From NCBI RefSeq assembly GCF_024124545.1, contig NZ_JAMXSF010000005.1, positions 186,001-250,000 of the forward strand: a DNA stretch of 64,000 nt, in the 5' to 3' direction. Both the position numbers and the translations under genes were made by a program. The DNA comes from Pseudoalteromonas sp. XMcav2-N. Its GTDB lineage: Bacteria; Pseudomonadota; Gammaproteobacteria; Enterobacterales; Alteromonadaceae. Positions 1 through 9,462 of the stretch are shown piece by piece. The notes beneath the pieces were generated by a model that ran no database searches, had not been told where the DNA came from, and saw only the letters and a list, made by a program, of their open reading frames with translations. Position 1 is the first letter of the stretch; every line of letters begins with the position of its first letter.

Positions 1-2
1 GT

Positions 3-554
3 ATTGCGTTTGTAGATGCGCCCGTTTCAGGCGGCGTTGCCGGGGCTGCGGCAGGTACTTTAACCTTTATCGTGGGTGGCAGTGACGCAGATTTTAACAA
101 AGCACAGACTGTCCTGAACGATATGGGTAAGAATATTTTCCATGCCGGGGCGGTGGGTGCAGGCCAGGTCGCTAAGATCTGTAATAATATGCTGCTATCA
201 ATACTCATGGCAGGCACCAGTGAAGCACTGCAAATGGGCGTTGACCACGGCCTTGATCCAAAAGTATTGAGTGAAATCATGCTCAACAGCTCGGGTCGCA
301 ACTGGACATTGGAATTATACAACCCATGTCCGGACGTACTAGAGAATGTGCCTTCGTCAAATGGGTATAAACCTGGTTTTATGGTTGACTTGATGGCCAA
401 AGACTTAGGGTTGGCGATGCAGGCGGCACAGCAAACAAACTCGGCTACGCCGATGGGGGCACTGGCAAAAAATCTCTACAACCTGATGCAGAATCAGGGC
501 AGTGGCAGTGAAGATTTTAGTGCTATTTTTAAACTCTATTCACAAAAGCAGTAA
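3..554 (+). CDS. mmsB: 3-hydroxyisobutyrate dehydrogenase, C-terminal part (5' end outside window)
   Basis: This enzyme oxidises 3-hydroxyisobutyrate to methylmalonate semialdehyde with NAD in valine degradation. Reading from base 3 gives the end of the NAD-binding domain with the family stretch DAPVSGGV, then GTLTFIVGG. The all-helical C-terminal domain follows; it carries KICNNMLL, with the lysine and asparagines used in catalysis and substrate binding, and GFMVDLMAKDL. The open frame runs back to the window edge, so the N-terminal Rossmann half is missing only because the window starts there. An SDR gene follows after 21 bp, which fits the end of a branched-chain amino-acid catabolic operon. 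The family call is strong; the exact substrate is inferred from sequence type. Confidence 0.88.
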   Translation: MAFVDAPVSGGVAGAAAGTLTFIVGGSDADFNKAQTVLNDMGKNIFHAGAVGAGQVAKICNNMLLSILMAGTSEALQMGVDHGLDPKVLSEIMLNSSGRNWTLELYNPCPDVLENVPSSNGYKPGFMVDLMAKDLGLAMQAAQQTNSATPMGALAKNLYNLMQNQGSGSEDFSAIFKLYSQKQ

Positions 555-575
555 CAGAAGCAGGGTTGAAATATC

Positions 576-1337
576 ATGGATATAAAGAACAAAACGGTGG
601 TGATCACCGGTGGTGCGCAGGGCCTCGGCTTTGCGATGGCAACGGAAATGGCCAAAATGGGTGCCAAACTGGCATTGGTAGATATGCAGGAAGAGCAGCT
701 GCAAAGCGCAGCCGCTGAGCTTAGAACACTGGATGTTGAAGTAAAAACTTATGTTGCGAATGTGAGCCTGGAGAGCGATGTTGAACAGGTATTCAGCGAC
801 ATAGTGGCAGACTTGGGTAACATTGCGGTATTGGTCAACAATGCGGGTATTTTACGCGATGGTTTGCTGTTAAAAGCCAAAGACGGTGAAGTGACGGATA
901 AAATGTCACTACAGCAGTTCCAGTCGGTACTGGACGTTAACCTGACCGGGGTATTCCTGTGTGGTCGTGAAGCGGCAACTAAGATGGTAGAAGGCCAGGA
1001 AGGGGGCGTTATCATCAATATGTCGAGCGTGGCACGTGCGGGCAATATGGGTCAGACCAATTACTCGGCAGCTAAAGCTGGCGTCGTTGCTATGACTACA
1101 TCCTGGGCGAAAGAGCTCGGCCGCTACGGTATTCGTGTTGGCGCAATTGCGCCAGGTGTCATCCGTACACAAATGACTGACGCAATGAAGCCTGAAGCCA
1201 AAGAACGCCTGCTGAAGATGAAACCCGTTGGACGTTTGGGTGAAGCTGGCGAGATTGCCCACACGGCAAAATATATTATCGAGAATGATTTCTTCACCGG
1301 TCGTGTTGTAGAAATTGACGGCGGGATCAGACTCTGA
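576..1337 (+). CDS. SDR family oxidoreductase (FabG/HSD17B10-like)
   Basis: This is a classical short-chain dehydrogenase of 253 residues. It has the cofactor motif TGGAQGLG near residue 11, NNAG near residue 88, a serine in NMSSV and the catalytic pair in YSAAK. The C-terminus GGIRL is typical of the family. The start ATG follows a GGGTTGAAA stretch 21 bp after mmsB, so the two are probably co-transcribed. In related marine gammaproteobacteria such a gene often sits with valine/isoleucine degradation genes, where it could act as a 3-hydroxy-2-methylbutyryl-CoA or 3-hydroxyacyl-CoA dehydrogenase. That substrate assignment is inference from the neighbour; the fold and chemistry are clear. Confidence 0.85.
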   Translation: MDIKNKTVVITGGAQGLGFAMATEMAKMGAKLALVDMQEEQLQSAAAELRTLDVEVKTYVANVSLESDVEQVFSDIVADLGNIAVLVNNAGILRDGLLLKAKDGEVTDKMSLQQFQSVLDVNLTGVFLCGREAATKMVEGQEGGVIINMSSVARAGNMGQTNYSAAKAGVVAMTTSWAKELGRYGIRVGAIAPGVIRTQMTDAMKPEAKERLLKMKPVGRLGEAGEIAHTAKYIIENDFFTGRVVEIDGGIRL

Positions 1338-1447
1338 TAAATTAATACTTAAGTATCGGTTTGTTTTTGCTTTTGACCTAAAACCAATACAAAAGAATTC
1401 GCATACTTATGTTCCTTTATCTTCGCAAGAAGAAAGTGTGTTGAATC

Positions 1448-1480
1448 AAGCGGCAGGCCACGCATACCTGCCGCTTTTTA
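1448..1480 (+). terminator. Rho-independent terminator after the SDR gene
   Basis: A 9-bp perfect stem, AGCGGCAGG paired with CCTGCCGCT, closes a 9-nt loop and is followed by TTTT. It lies 110 bp after the SDR stop and should end the catabolic transcript. The rest of the 304-bp gap from 1338 to 1641 shows no convincing gene; it is AT-rich just before marC and probably holds the marC promoter. Confidence 0.75.
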
Positions 1481-1641
1481 GTTTCTGGCGCACAAGTGTT
1501 TGGCGTATTGGCTTATCTACTTCTTTTCTGAGCATGCCTTTTGCTCTTTGAATATTATTGAAAAATTACATATTCTTTTAACTAATCCATTGCTAAAGTA
1601 GCGAATTTCTCACTTTTTATCCTTACGAACAAGGGACGACT

Positions 1642-2250
1642 TTGATTGATTTTGTAGCCACTTTTATCTTCTTTTTTGCGGTTATCGACCCCATAGGCAC
1701 GATCCCCGTATTTATTGCGGTCACGCGTGGTTATGATGCTGCAGCGAAACGCAAGATCGCCGTGATTGCAAGTCTGGTAGCCGCAGCGTTGTTGGTGTTT
1801 TTTGCTGTTGCGGGTGAGATTCTACTGACTGCGATGGGGATCCCGCTGGCTGCGTTTCAGATTGCCGGAGGCATTGTGCTGTTCTTATTTGCATTGTCCA
1901 TGATCTTTGGTGAGAGTAAACCAGAAGAAGAGGTCCGGTTAATTAAAGACCACCGTGAAACCGCGATATTCCCGCTGGCAGTCCCGTCGATCGCAAGCCC
2001 AGGGGCTATGCTTGCGTGTGTGCTGTTAACCGAAAATGCGCGGTTTAATATTTTTGAGCAAATGCAGACTGTGGCTATGATGCTCGCGGTAATTTTACTG
2101 ACCTTGTTATTGATGCTGATAGCAAGTAGCGTTCATAAGGTTATTGGTAATGCGGGGGCCAGTGTTATCAGCCGTGTAATGGGGTTGATATTGGCATCCG
2201 TGGCGGTGACCAATGCATTAGCGGGTTTTGTGAGTTACTTCGATAAGTAA
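1642..2250 (+). CDS. MarC family integral membrane protein
   Basis: The protein has 202 residues and is strongly hydrophobic, with about six membrane segments. It opens with FVATFIFFFAVIDPIGTIPVF, the DPIGT signature of the MarC/NAAT family, repeated in inverted form as PLAVPSIASPGAM in the middle. MarC proteins sit in the inner membrane; their transport role is not established. The only in-frame start before this conserved N-terminus is TTG at 1642, with AAGGGA upstream acting as ribosome binding site, so a TTG start is likely. The gene stands alone between the SDR operon and the minus-strand DUF2062 gene. Confidence 0.85.
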   Translation: MIDFVATFIFFFAVIDPIGTIPVFIAVTRGYDAAAKRKIAVIASLVAAALLVFFAVAGEILLTAMGIPLAAFQIAGGIVLFLFALSMIFGESKPEEEVRLIKDHRETAIFPLAVPSIASPGAMLACVLLTENARFNIFEQMQTVAMMLAVILLTLLLMLIASSVHKVIGNAGASVISRVMGLILASVAVTNALAGFVSYFDK

Positions 2251-2333
2251 AGATTAGCTGGAAAAGCAGCCTGACGGCTCGGGAAAGGTGGAAAAGCAGC
2301 CCAAGGGCTGCTAAACCAATATAGAGTGGTGTG

Positions 2334-2849
2334 TCAGCTCGATTGCTGATTACGTTCTGCCCAAGCTTTGTTAACAGAGCGACGCCATAAGAAGTCAATA
2401 ACGAAAAAGCCCAAAATCGCAGCCATGCAGGCGCAGATCAGCGAGCCGAGCATAAAAGCGGGGCCTATCGTCGACAGGCTCTCTACCAGCCAACTCCAGC
2501 TGGCTTCAAAATGAAACGGTTGCTCCTCCTGACCCAGTGCAAACGCACCCACCTGATATGATGCATAAAAAATTGGAGGCATAGTAAGGGGGTTTGTGAT
2601 CCACACCAGTGCAATAGAAAGTGGCAGATTTACTCTGAAAGGAATAGCCAGGGCGGCTGCAAGAACCATTTGAAAAGGAACAGGGATGAACGCAAAGAAC
2701 AGGCCTACGGAAAAGGCCCCACGCGCCGAGCGGCGATTTAAATGCCAAAGATTTGCATCATGTAACAAACTACCGAATATTTTCAGCGATTTTTGCTGTT
2801 TGATCTTATTGTGATCGGGTAGAAACCGTTGGATCGTCTTCTTTGGCAT
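2334..2849 (-). CDS. DUF2062 domain inner-membrane protein
   Basis: The protein begins MPKKTIQRFLPDHNKIKQ, the usual start of DUF2062 proteins, followed by a predicted amphipathic/hydrophobic segment with SVGLFFAFIPVPFQM, LALVWITNPLTMPPIFY and a final hydrophobic helix. An in-frame ATG lies three codons further upstream (2858), but the family start is the one at 2849. It is divergent from comEC and their 5' ends overlap if comEC starts at its earliest TTG. DUF2062 proteins are small membrane proteins of unknown function, often encoded beside comEC in gammaproteobacteria. Confidence 0.8.
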   Translation of the reverse strand: MPKKTIQRFLPDHNKIKQQKSLKIFGSLLHDANLWHLNRRSARGAFSVGLFFAFIPVPFQMVLAAALAIPFRVNLPLSIALVWITNPLTMPPIFYASYQVGAFALGQEEQPFHFEASWSWLVESLSTIGPAFMLGSLICACMAAILGFFVIDFLWRRSVNKAWAERNQQSS

Positions 2850-5084
2850 GTTAAGCAACCATTTACATCGATATTGATCTGCTGCGGCCTGATCAGCGGG
2901 TGCCTGATCTCAGTATTTTATCTGGGTCAGTGGCAGTGGTTTGTCTGCTCAGGCGTGCTCCTTTTTCTCTGCGGGTATTTTAAGACTTTTTCGAGTGTTT
3001 TGGCAGGTTTTATTTTAGGTATTTTTGTGACGGTTTGTCACTATTGGCTGGTTTATGCGCCACCGCTTGCTGAAAAAGGCTTAGAGCAGAACATTGAGGT
3101 GGTGGGTACTGTGAGCAAAATCATTGGTACAGGCGCGAACCCTTATGTCACGCTAGAGCTGGCAAGCATAGGCCAGTATAAGGTGCCCCGGTATCGCCGT
3201 GTACGCGCAAATGTGTCACTAAGTGGCGCGTTGCCCAATGACTTACATGGCGCAACACTGGCAGGCATGGCGACACTTAAACTGTTTCGCAGTCGAAAAA
3301 ACTTCTCGGTATTTGACGCTGAGCTTTATGCCTTTCGCAATCAGGTACTCTACAAAGGCCGCCTGTCAGTGGAGGATGCAAGTTACGAACATAGCGAACG
3401 CTTGCACACGACCTATCGCACTTGGGTGTCACAGGCGCTGGATGGATTGCATTTTAGCTGGTTTTACTATGTGATACTGACGGGAGATAAAAGCGCGGTA
3501 CCGCAAGCCGATAAAGCTTACTTTCAATCGCTGGGTCTCAGTCATTTGCTGGCCATTTCCGGCCTGCATGTGGCCATTGTATTTGCGCTGAGCTTTGGTC
3601 TGTGCAAACTTGCCCTGACTTTAATGTGGTCGCGTTTGGCTCAGCATCATAATTATCAGCTGGGCTACTTTACCTTTGCGCTGCTCTTAAGCGGGGTGTA
3701 TGTCTGGCTCAGTGGTATGCAGGTGTCAGCGCAGCGCGCCTGGTTAATGGCCTTGCTTGGCGCATGTTGCTTTTTGTTTGCCCGGCGCCTGAGTCCTGCA
3801 CGAACCTTAATCTATGCCCTGGCGGTGATCTTATTAGCTAATCCCTTTGCTGTGCTCAATCTGGGGCTGTATTTTTCTTTCTTTGCAGTGGCCACTATTT
3901 TTATGGTGTTTCGTAACGTAGTGCGTGAATCACAGCGCCTGTCCCGAGTTAAGCTGCTGTTATATTTACAATGTGGCTTATTTGCGGCTCTGTTGCCGCT
4001 TACCCTTTATTCCTTCCATGGCTTTAGCATGAGCAGCATACCGATCAACCTGGTGGTGATTCCATTGTTGTCGGTAGTGATTTTTCCGCTGCTGTTGACA
4101 CATCTGCTCAGCGTAATGACCACGGGCTGGGCCGTTTTGGCTCTACCAGATGCCATGCTTAACTCGGCCTATCAGTGGCTAAACGCTTTTCCTTACCACT
4201 GGTGGCATACTGGCGCGATGGCACCAGAGCTGGTGATACTGAGCTACTTAGCGTTACTACTGTGTATGAGTACCTTAACCCGGCCATTTGCCTGGGTTCC
4301 GGTGTCTGCCGCCCTGATGGTAAACTTCTCCGAACGGCCACCCGACTGGCAGGTAGACGTTTTTGATGTTGGGCATGGCACAGCTGTACTGGTCACTGCT
4401 CAGGGCAATGGTGCGCTTATTGACCTTGGCGCCAGTTATTTTTCGCGTTATTCGCTGTTTGAAAATGTGATTAAGCCTTATTTGCAGGCGCATCGTATTA
4501 CCCTTGTGCATACCGTGATCAGCCATGACGACAGTGATCATAACGGCGGGCTCGCTGACTTATACCGTTACGATGGTGGCCGCTCCCTGGAACAGTTTCA
4601 CCAGGGAGATGGCAAGGCGCTGTGCACACTCAAAACGGTGCAAATGGGCAAACTGAGTATCGAGTCTCTGTGGCCAGTTGAGCCAATGAGCAGCGACAAT
4701 AACAATTCCTGCGTGGTGAGGATAAGTGATGGCACGACCGAGCTGTTACTACCCGGAGACATAGAGCAGGTTGCAGAAAAGGCACTGTTGGCATTGCAAA
4801 GGGAAAAGCTGCCATCGGAGATACTGATTGCTCCCCACCACGGCAGCAATACATCATCAAGTATGGCGTTTGTCTCTGCCGTTGCACCTAAATGGGTGGT
4901 GTTCTCGCGAGGATACCACTCTCCATGGCGCTTGCCACACGAAGAGGTGGTGGCGCGTTATCAATCGACGGGCAGCCAGATGCTGGATACCGCCACTGCG
5001 GGTCAGATTCGATTCAAAATTACCGGGACAGAAGTTCAACTGGAAACCGCCCGCGACAGGAAAAGTTTTTGGTTCTTAAGATAA
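2829..5084 (+). CDS. comEC: ComEC/Rec2 family DNA internalization protein
   Basis: ComEC forms the inner-membrane channel for single-stranded DNA in natural transformation. The 751 residues show N-terminal hydrophobic helices, an OB-like DUF4131 region, then the competence domain with HLLAISGLHVAIVFAL and many membrane segments. The C-terminal part is a metallo-beta-lactamase domain with DVFDVGHGTAVLV and the metal motif SHDDSDHNGG, ending near ILIAPHHGS. The start is uncertain: the earliest in-frame codon is TTG at 2829, which overlaps the 5' end of the divergent DUF2062 gene and has only a weak ribosome binding site. msbA follows 63 bp later, a common gene order in this group. Confidence 0.88.
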   Translation: MDRLLWHVKQPFTSILICCGLISGCLISVFYLGQWQWFVCSGVLLFLCGYFKTFSSVLAGFILGIFVTVCHYWLVYAPPLAEKGLEQNIEVVGTVSKIIGTGANPYVTLELASIGQYKVPRYRRVRANVSLSGALPNDLHGATLAGMATLKLFRSRKNFSVFDAELYAFRNQVLYKGRLSVEDASYEHSERLHTTYRTWVSQALDGLHFSWFYYVILTGDKSAVPQADKAYFQSLGLSHLLAISGLHVAIVFALSFGLCKLALTLMWSRLAQHHNYQLGYFTFALLLSGVYVWLSGMQVSAQRAWLMALLGACCFLFARRLSPARTLIYALAVILLANPFAVLNLGLYFSFFAVATIFMVFRNVVRESQRLSRVKLLLYLQCGLFAALLPLTLYSFHGFSMSSIPINLVVIPLLSVVIFPLLLTHLLSVMTTGWAVLALPDAMLNSAYQWLNAFPYHWWHTGAMAPELVILSYLALLLCMSTLTRPFAWVPVSAALMVNFSERPPDWQVDVFDVGHGTAVLVTAQGNGALIDLGASYFSRYSLFENVIKPYLQAHRITLVHTVISHDDSDHNGGLADLYRYDGGRSLEQFHQGDGKALCTLKTVQMGKLSIESLWPVEPMSSDNNNSCVVRISDGTTELLLPGDIEQVAEKALLALQREKLPSEILIAPHHGSNTSSSMAFVSAVAPKWVVFSRGYHSPWRLPHEEVVARYQSTGSQMLDTATAGQIRFKITGTEVQLETARDRKSFWFLR

Positions 5085-5147
5085 TGCATTCAGTTTTGCC
5101 ATCAGTACAGCTACAATACGCGGGTTATGACGTACCAGAGAGACACT

Positions 5148-6890
5148 ATGCAACAATCCGCCAAGCAGATCTACAAGCGGCTTCTGAGTTACACCTTCGA
5201 ATTTAAAGTGCCGGCCTTGTTTGCCATCATTGGCATGCTCGGTTACGCCGCTATGGATGCGCTGTTCGTTCAGCTAATGCAGCCGTTTATTGACGATGGC
5301 CTGACAGAGCGCAATGCCGAAGTGTTAAAAATGGCACCCATCGTGGTGGTGTTGCTGGTTATTGGGCGCGGTATTTTCAACTACATGGCATCGTATTGTC
5401 TGAGTTATGTGGGCTCTCAGGTGGTAAGAAAGCTGCGTCAGTCTTTGTTTGAACACATGTTGTTCTTACCTGTAAGCTTTCACGATCAGCACTCCAATGG
5501 CGAAATGATCTCAAAAATCACCTTTGATACTGAGCAAGTGCAACAGGCCGTGACCCGTGCTTTGCAGGTAATGATCCGCGAAGGCGCTTTTGTACTGTTT
5601 TTGCTGGTGGTAATGTTCAACGCCAGCTGGCAATTGTCTTTGATATTTTTAGTTGTGATTCCTATCGTCGGCGTGATAGTGAACCTGGTCTCTAAGCGCT
5701 TTCGAAAAATTTCAAAGAATATTCAGGATGCCATGGGTGAAGTAACCCGTAGCTCAGAGCAGATGCTGGCCGGGCATAAAGTGATCCATGGTTTCGGTGG
5801 TCAGGAGAAAGAGATAACTCACTTTGCCGATGTGAATAACCGCAATCGCCAGCAACGTGTAAAGATGGATGCAACGCGTGCACTGAGTGTGTCTGTGATC
5901 CAAATTATTGCAGCCAGCGCCATGGCATTCATCCTGGCTATCATCGCGATGCCAGAAATGATAGATACCATCTCATCGGGCACCTTTGTGTCGCTGACTA
6001 CCTCTATGATGATGATGCTCAGACCGCTTAAGCAGCTGGCGAATGTGAACAGTGATCTGCAGCGCGGTATTGCTGCAGCGACCAGTATTTTTGAAATTCT
6101 GGACAAAGAGCAGGAAAAGAATACCGGCGAACTTGAGGCAGATAGCGTAAAAGGCGAGATCGCGGTCTCAGGCGTGACATTCCGTTACCCGGGCAAAGAT
6201 GAAGCCGTCATTAAATCCTTATCATTACAAATTCCGGCTGGTCAAAGTATCGCGCTGGTGGGCCGCAGTGGGTCGGGTAAATCGACTTTATCGAACCTGC
6301 TGCCGCGTTTTTACGACTGGGATGAAGGAGAGATCACCCTGGATGGGGTGAAACTTCAGGACTACACACTATCCTCGCTGCGTAAGCAGTTTGCACTGGT
6401 GTCACAACAGGTCGTGCTGTTTAACGACACCATTGCCAACAATATTATGTATGGACTGGAGCGCGCTTATTCTCAGGAAGAGCTGGAGCAGGTAGCAAAG
6501 CAGGCCCATGTCTGGGAGTTTGTTAAAGACTTGCCTGAGGGTTTGAATACTATGGTGGGTGAAAACGGTGTCATGTTGTCCGGCGGGCAGCGTCAGCGCA
6601 TTGCCATCGCCCGCGCGATTGTTAAAAACGCACCCATTTTGATTCTCGATGAAGCAACTTCGGCACTGGATACCGAGTCGGAACGGTTGATCCAGCAAGC
6701 GCTCGACAACCTGATGAAAGATAAAACCTCCATTGTGATAGCACACCGCCTGTCTACCATTGAGCAGTCAGACTGTATCTATGTGCTCGACCAGGGTCGT
6801 ATTGTTGAGCAGGGTAAACACCAGGCACTGCTTGAGCAAAAGGGCATTTATGCCGCGTTATGCCAGATGCAATACGGTGAGCAGGCATGA
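5148..6890 (+). CDS. msbA: Lipid A export ATP-binding/permease protein MsbA
   Basis: MsbA is an ABC half-transporter that flips core-lipid A across the inner membrane. It has an N-terminal six-helix membrane domain, then the nucleotide-binding domain with Walker A GRSGSGKST, signature LSGGQRQR, Walker B ILILDEATSALD and the switch histidine in IAHRLST. The start chosen is ATG 5148, which has AGAGAG at 5137-5142 and gives 580 residues, the usual length; an in-frame ATG seven codons upstream lacks this. The stop overlaps the lpxK start by four bases (ATGA), so the two are translationally coupled. Confidence 0.95.
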   Translation: MQQSAKQIYKRLLSYTFEFKVPALFAIIGMLGYAAMDALFVQLMQPFIDDGLTERNAEVLKMAPIVVVLLVIGRGIFNYMASYCLSYVGSQVVRKLRQSLFEHMLFLPVSFHDQHSNGEMISKITFDTEQVQQAVTRALQVMIREGAFVLFLLVVMFNASWQLSLIFLVVIPIVGVIVNLVSKRFRKISKNIQDAMGEVTRSSEQMLAGHKVIHGFGGQEKEITHFADVNNRNRQQRVKMDATRALSVSVIQIIAASAMAFILAIIAMPEMIDTISSGTFVSLTTSMMMMLRPLKQLANVNSDLQRGIAAATSIFEILDKEQEKNTGELEADSVKGEIAVSGVTFRYPGKDEAVIKSLSLQIPAGQSIALVGRSGSGKSTLSNLLPRFYDWDEGEITLDGVKLQDYTLSSLRKQFALVSQQVVLFNDTIANNIMYGLERAYSQEELEQVAKQAHVWEFVKDLPEGLNTMVGENGVMLSGGQRQRIAIARAIVKNAPILILDEATSALDTESERLIQQALDNLMKDKTSIVIAHRLSTIEQSDCIYVLDQGRIVEQGKHQALLEQKGIYAALCQMQYGEQA

Positions 6891-7870
6891 ATCGCTTAGA
6901 GCGCAGCTGGTATCAGCCATTAGGGCTGTTAAATATCTTACTGCTGCCTTTGTCAGGCTTATTTTGGCTATTGAGCTCTTTGCGAAGGGGGCTATTTAAG
7001 CTGGGCCTCAAGCGAGTCTATAAAGCGCCCGTACCGGTGATCATCGTTGGTAACATTGGCATAGGTGGCAACGGTAAAACGCCGTTCGTGTTGTGGCTGG
7101 TGCCATACCTTGAGTCTTTGGGCCTGAAAGTAGCCGTGATCAGCCGGGGCTATGGTGCAAAGCCTCCTGGTCTGCCATACCGAGTGACGGACAACAGCAG
7201 CGCCGCAGAAGCGGGAGATGAGCCGTTATTGATATACAAGCGGCTGGGTTGTCCTGTGATGATAGGTGGCGACCGTCAGGCCAGCATTGAAATGCTGATG
7301 CGTGAAGACAAACCGGATATTATCGTCAGTGACGATGGCCTGCAGCACTATCAGCTGGCCCGGGATATCGAGATTTGTATTGTTGATGCACAACGCCGTT
7401 TTGGCAACGGTCTGCTGCTACCGGCCGGTCCTTTACGTGAAACATCAGGGCGTCTCAAGCACACAGATCTGGTTGTCTATAATGGAGAATCAGACGGGGT
7501 TGGTTATGAGCTGGCTCGCAGTGGCTATTTCAGCGTGAAAGACAATCAGGCGGTTGCGCAAACCGCCGGGCAGGGCGTTGCCGTAAGCGCCATTGGTAAC
7601 CCGCAGCGATTTGAACAGTCCTTGCGCTCAGATGGCATTGAACTGACCGCTACACTGCATTTTGCCGATCACCATGCCTACAGCGCAGCCGACTTTGCCA
7701 CGTGCGAAGATCAGGCTGTCTTTATGACCGAAAAAGACGCCGTAAAATGCCAGTCATTCGGCAAAGAAAATTGGTATTATTTAAAAGTAGAAGCCCAGCC
7801 CAGTGCTGCGCTTATACAACAACTGAATTCGTTATTAAAACAAAAAGGGATAGTCAACCATGGCCTTTGA
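6887..7870 (+). CDS. lpxK: Tetraacyldisaccharide 4'-kinase
   Basis: LpxK phosphorylates the 4' position of the lipid A disaccharide precursor at the inner membrane. The N-terminus has one hydrophobic segment, then [20 protein letters not shown], the family P-loop variant, and VISRGYG, with SDDGLQHY further on. Its 327 residues match the family. The start overlaps msbA by four bases, and the end overlaps the Trm112-like gene by 11 bases. This is a tight operon for lipid A and Kdo supply. Confidence 0.95.
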   Translation: MNRLERSWYQPLGLLNILLLPLSGLFWLLSSLRRGLFKLGLKRVYKAPVPVIIVGNIGIGGNGKTPFVLWLVPYLESLGLKVAVISRGYGAKPPGLPYRVTDNSSAAEAGDEPLLIYKRLGCPVMIGGDRQASIEMLMREDKPDIIVSDDGLQHYQLARDIEICIVDAQRRFGNGLLLPAGPLRETSGRLKHTDLVVYNGESDGVGYELARSGYFSVKDNQAVAQTAGQGVAVSAIGNPQRFEQSLRSDGIELTATLHFADHHAYSAADFATCEDQAVFMTEKDAVKCQSFGKENWYYLKVEAQPSAALIQQLNSLLKQKGIVNHGL

Positions 7871-8057
7871 CACTAAATTACTCGAGATTATTGCTTGTCC
7901 GGTTTGCAAAGGAAAACTGAGATTTGACAAAGACAATCAGGAGCTGATCAGCACGGCTGCGAAACTGGCTTACCCTGTCAGAAACGACATTCCAGTACTA
8001 CTGGAAAACGAAGCGCGCGAATTATCCCTTGAAGAGGTCGAAAAGTGGAATTCATAG
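7860..8057 (+). CDS. ycaR: Trm112 family protein (YcaR-like)
   Basis: This 65-residue protein starts [18 protein letters not shown] and ends with [15 protein letters not shown], the Trm112/YcaR pattern. Only one CPVC pair is visible, so zinc binding, if any, is incomplete in a single chain. It lies between lpxK and kdsB and overlaps both, exactly as in enterobacteria. The biochemical role in bacteria is not established; in eukaryotes and archaea Trm112 activates methyltransferases. Confidence 0.9.
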   Translation: MAFDTKLLEIIACPVCKGKLRFDKDNQELISTAAKLAYPVRNDIPVLLENEARELSLEEVEKWNS

Positions 8058-8809
8058 TCGTTATTCCGGCGCGTTACGCTTCAACCCGTCTGCCAGGCAA
8101 ACCCCTTGCTGACATTTGTGGTAAACCCATGATCCAGCATGTGTTCGAGCAGGCGCAAAAGTCTGGCGCCAAAGCCGTTTACATCGCGACCGACAACACT
8201 CAGGTGTTTGAGCGCGCTAAAGCCTTTACAGAGAACGTACTGATGACCCGAGAAGATCATCAGTCGGGGACTGAGCGCCTTGCAGAGGTGGTTGATCAGC
8301 TGGGGCTGGCCGACGATACCTTAGTGGTTAATGTGCAGGGCGATGAGCCCTTACTGGCGCCGGAAAACATCACTCAGGTGGCGACCTTGCTGCATGAAGC
8401 TCAGGAAGCGCCGATGGCTACGCTGAGCGTTGATGTGACGGATGTGCAGGAAGTACTGAATCCCAATGCCGTTAAAGTGGTTCAGGACGCCCATCACAAT
8501 GCGCTGTACTTTTCCCGCGCTTCCATCCCGTTTCAGCGTGACAGCATGATGGAGCTCGATGAGAGTAAAATTCCACTGGCACATTTTCAACGTCATGTGG
8601 GTATCTATGCCTATCGCGCCGGGTTTATTAAAACCTATCTGGCCCTACCGGTTTCTCCGCTGGAAGGGCAGGAATCGCTTGAGCAATTGCGTGTGCTATA
8701 CCACGGTTATCGTATTAAAATTGCCAAGGCGTGTCGTCCGGTTTATGCCGGGGTTGATACACCGGAAGACTTAAAACGCGTCGTAGAGTACCTCAATGGC
8801 GCCCTTTGA
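8045..8809 (+). CDS. kdsB: 3-deoxy-manno-octulosonate cytidylyltransferase
   Basis: KdsB activates Kdo with CTP to CMP-Kdo for the lipopolysaccharide inner core. The N-terminus [17 protein letters not shown] is the nucleotide-binding signature. [10 protein letters not shown] and the C-terminal GVDTPEDL also match, and 254 residues is the usual length. The start overlaps the Trm112-like gene by 13 bases and the end overlaps the next gene by 14 bases, so translation is probably coupled throughout this operon. Confidence 0.95.
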   Translation: MEFIVVIPARYASTRLPGKPLADICGKPMIQHVFEQAQKSGAKAVYIATDNTQVFERAKAFTENVLMTREDHQSGTERLAEVVDQLGLADDTLVVNVQGDEPLLAPENITQVATLLHEAQEAPMATLSVDVTDVQEVLNPNAVKVVQDAHHNALYFSRASIPFQRDSMMELDESKIPLAHFQRHVGIYAYRAGFIKTYLALPVSPLEGQESLEQLRVLYHGYRIKIAKACRPVYAGVDTPEDLKRVVEYLNGAL

Positions 8810-9461
8810 GGTGATCGCCAGCCACCCGGACTTTGTGGTGGCACATAAACCCGCCGGGGTGAGTTTTCACAGTGAGCACGAAAGCGGCTTTGTTGCGTTA
8901 TTGGCTGAGCAGTTGGGTGAGCAGCTTTACCCGGTTCACCGACTCGATAAGGTAACGTCCGGCTTGCTGGTACTGGCGCGCTCAAGTCAAGCCGCAGCCA
9001 GGCTAACTGAGTTGTTTACCAGTCGCGCTGTAGATAAGTTTTATCTGGCACTCATCGATAGCAAACCCAAAAAGAAGCAAGGCTGGGTTAAAGGCGACAT
9101 GGCTAAATCCCGGCGCGGCACTTATAAGCTGTTAACCAGTCAAGACAACCCGGCTGTTACGCGCTTTTACAGTGCCAGCATAGCACCGGGTCTCAGAGCC
9201 TGTTTACTCAAGCCATACAGCGGCAAAACACACCAGTTGCGGGTTGCGCTAAAAAGCTTGTCAGCGCCTATCCTCGGCGATGTCAGCTATGGTGGCAGTG
9301 AAGCCGACAGAGTTTATCTGCACGCATATTGTTTGAGCTTTGAATGGGACAACGAAAGAATGACATTTTACGCTTTGCCTCAGGGCGGAGCACGGTTTGC
9401 TGAGCTGGCAGACACAGAAGTAATGCAAAGCTGGGCAAAGCCCAGAGAGTTAGAGTGGTAA
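8796..9461 (+). CDS. RluA-family pseudouridine synthase (TIGR01621-like)
   Basis: The 221-residue protein contains [16 protein letters not shown], the HRLDxxTSG motif with the catalytic aspartate of the RsuA/RluA superfamily, and later [11 protein letters not shown]. It lacks an S4 domain and is shorter than RluA, RluC or RluD, which resembles the TIGR01621 subgroup. The RNA target is unknown. It overlaps kdsB by 14 bases and is followed immediately by tcdA. Confidence 0.85.
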   Translation: MAPFEVIASHPDFVVAHKPAGVSFHSEHESGFVALLAEQLGEQLYPVHRLDKVTSGLLVLARSSQAAARLTELFTSRAVDKFYLALIDSKPKKKQGWVKGDMAKSRRGTYKLLTSQDNPAVTRFYSASIAPGLRACLLKPYSGKTHQLRVALKSLSAPILGDVSYGGSEADRVYLHAYCLSFEWDNERMTFYALPQGGARFAELADTEVMQSWAKPRELEW

Positions 9462-9462
9462 T

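Noticed and set aside
1315..1551. A 78-residue frame overlapping the SDR gene end
   Set aside because: It starts inside the SDR gene and runs across its terminator; no ribosome binding site and no family likeness.
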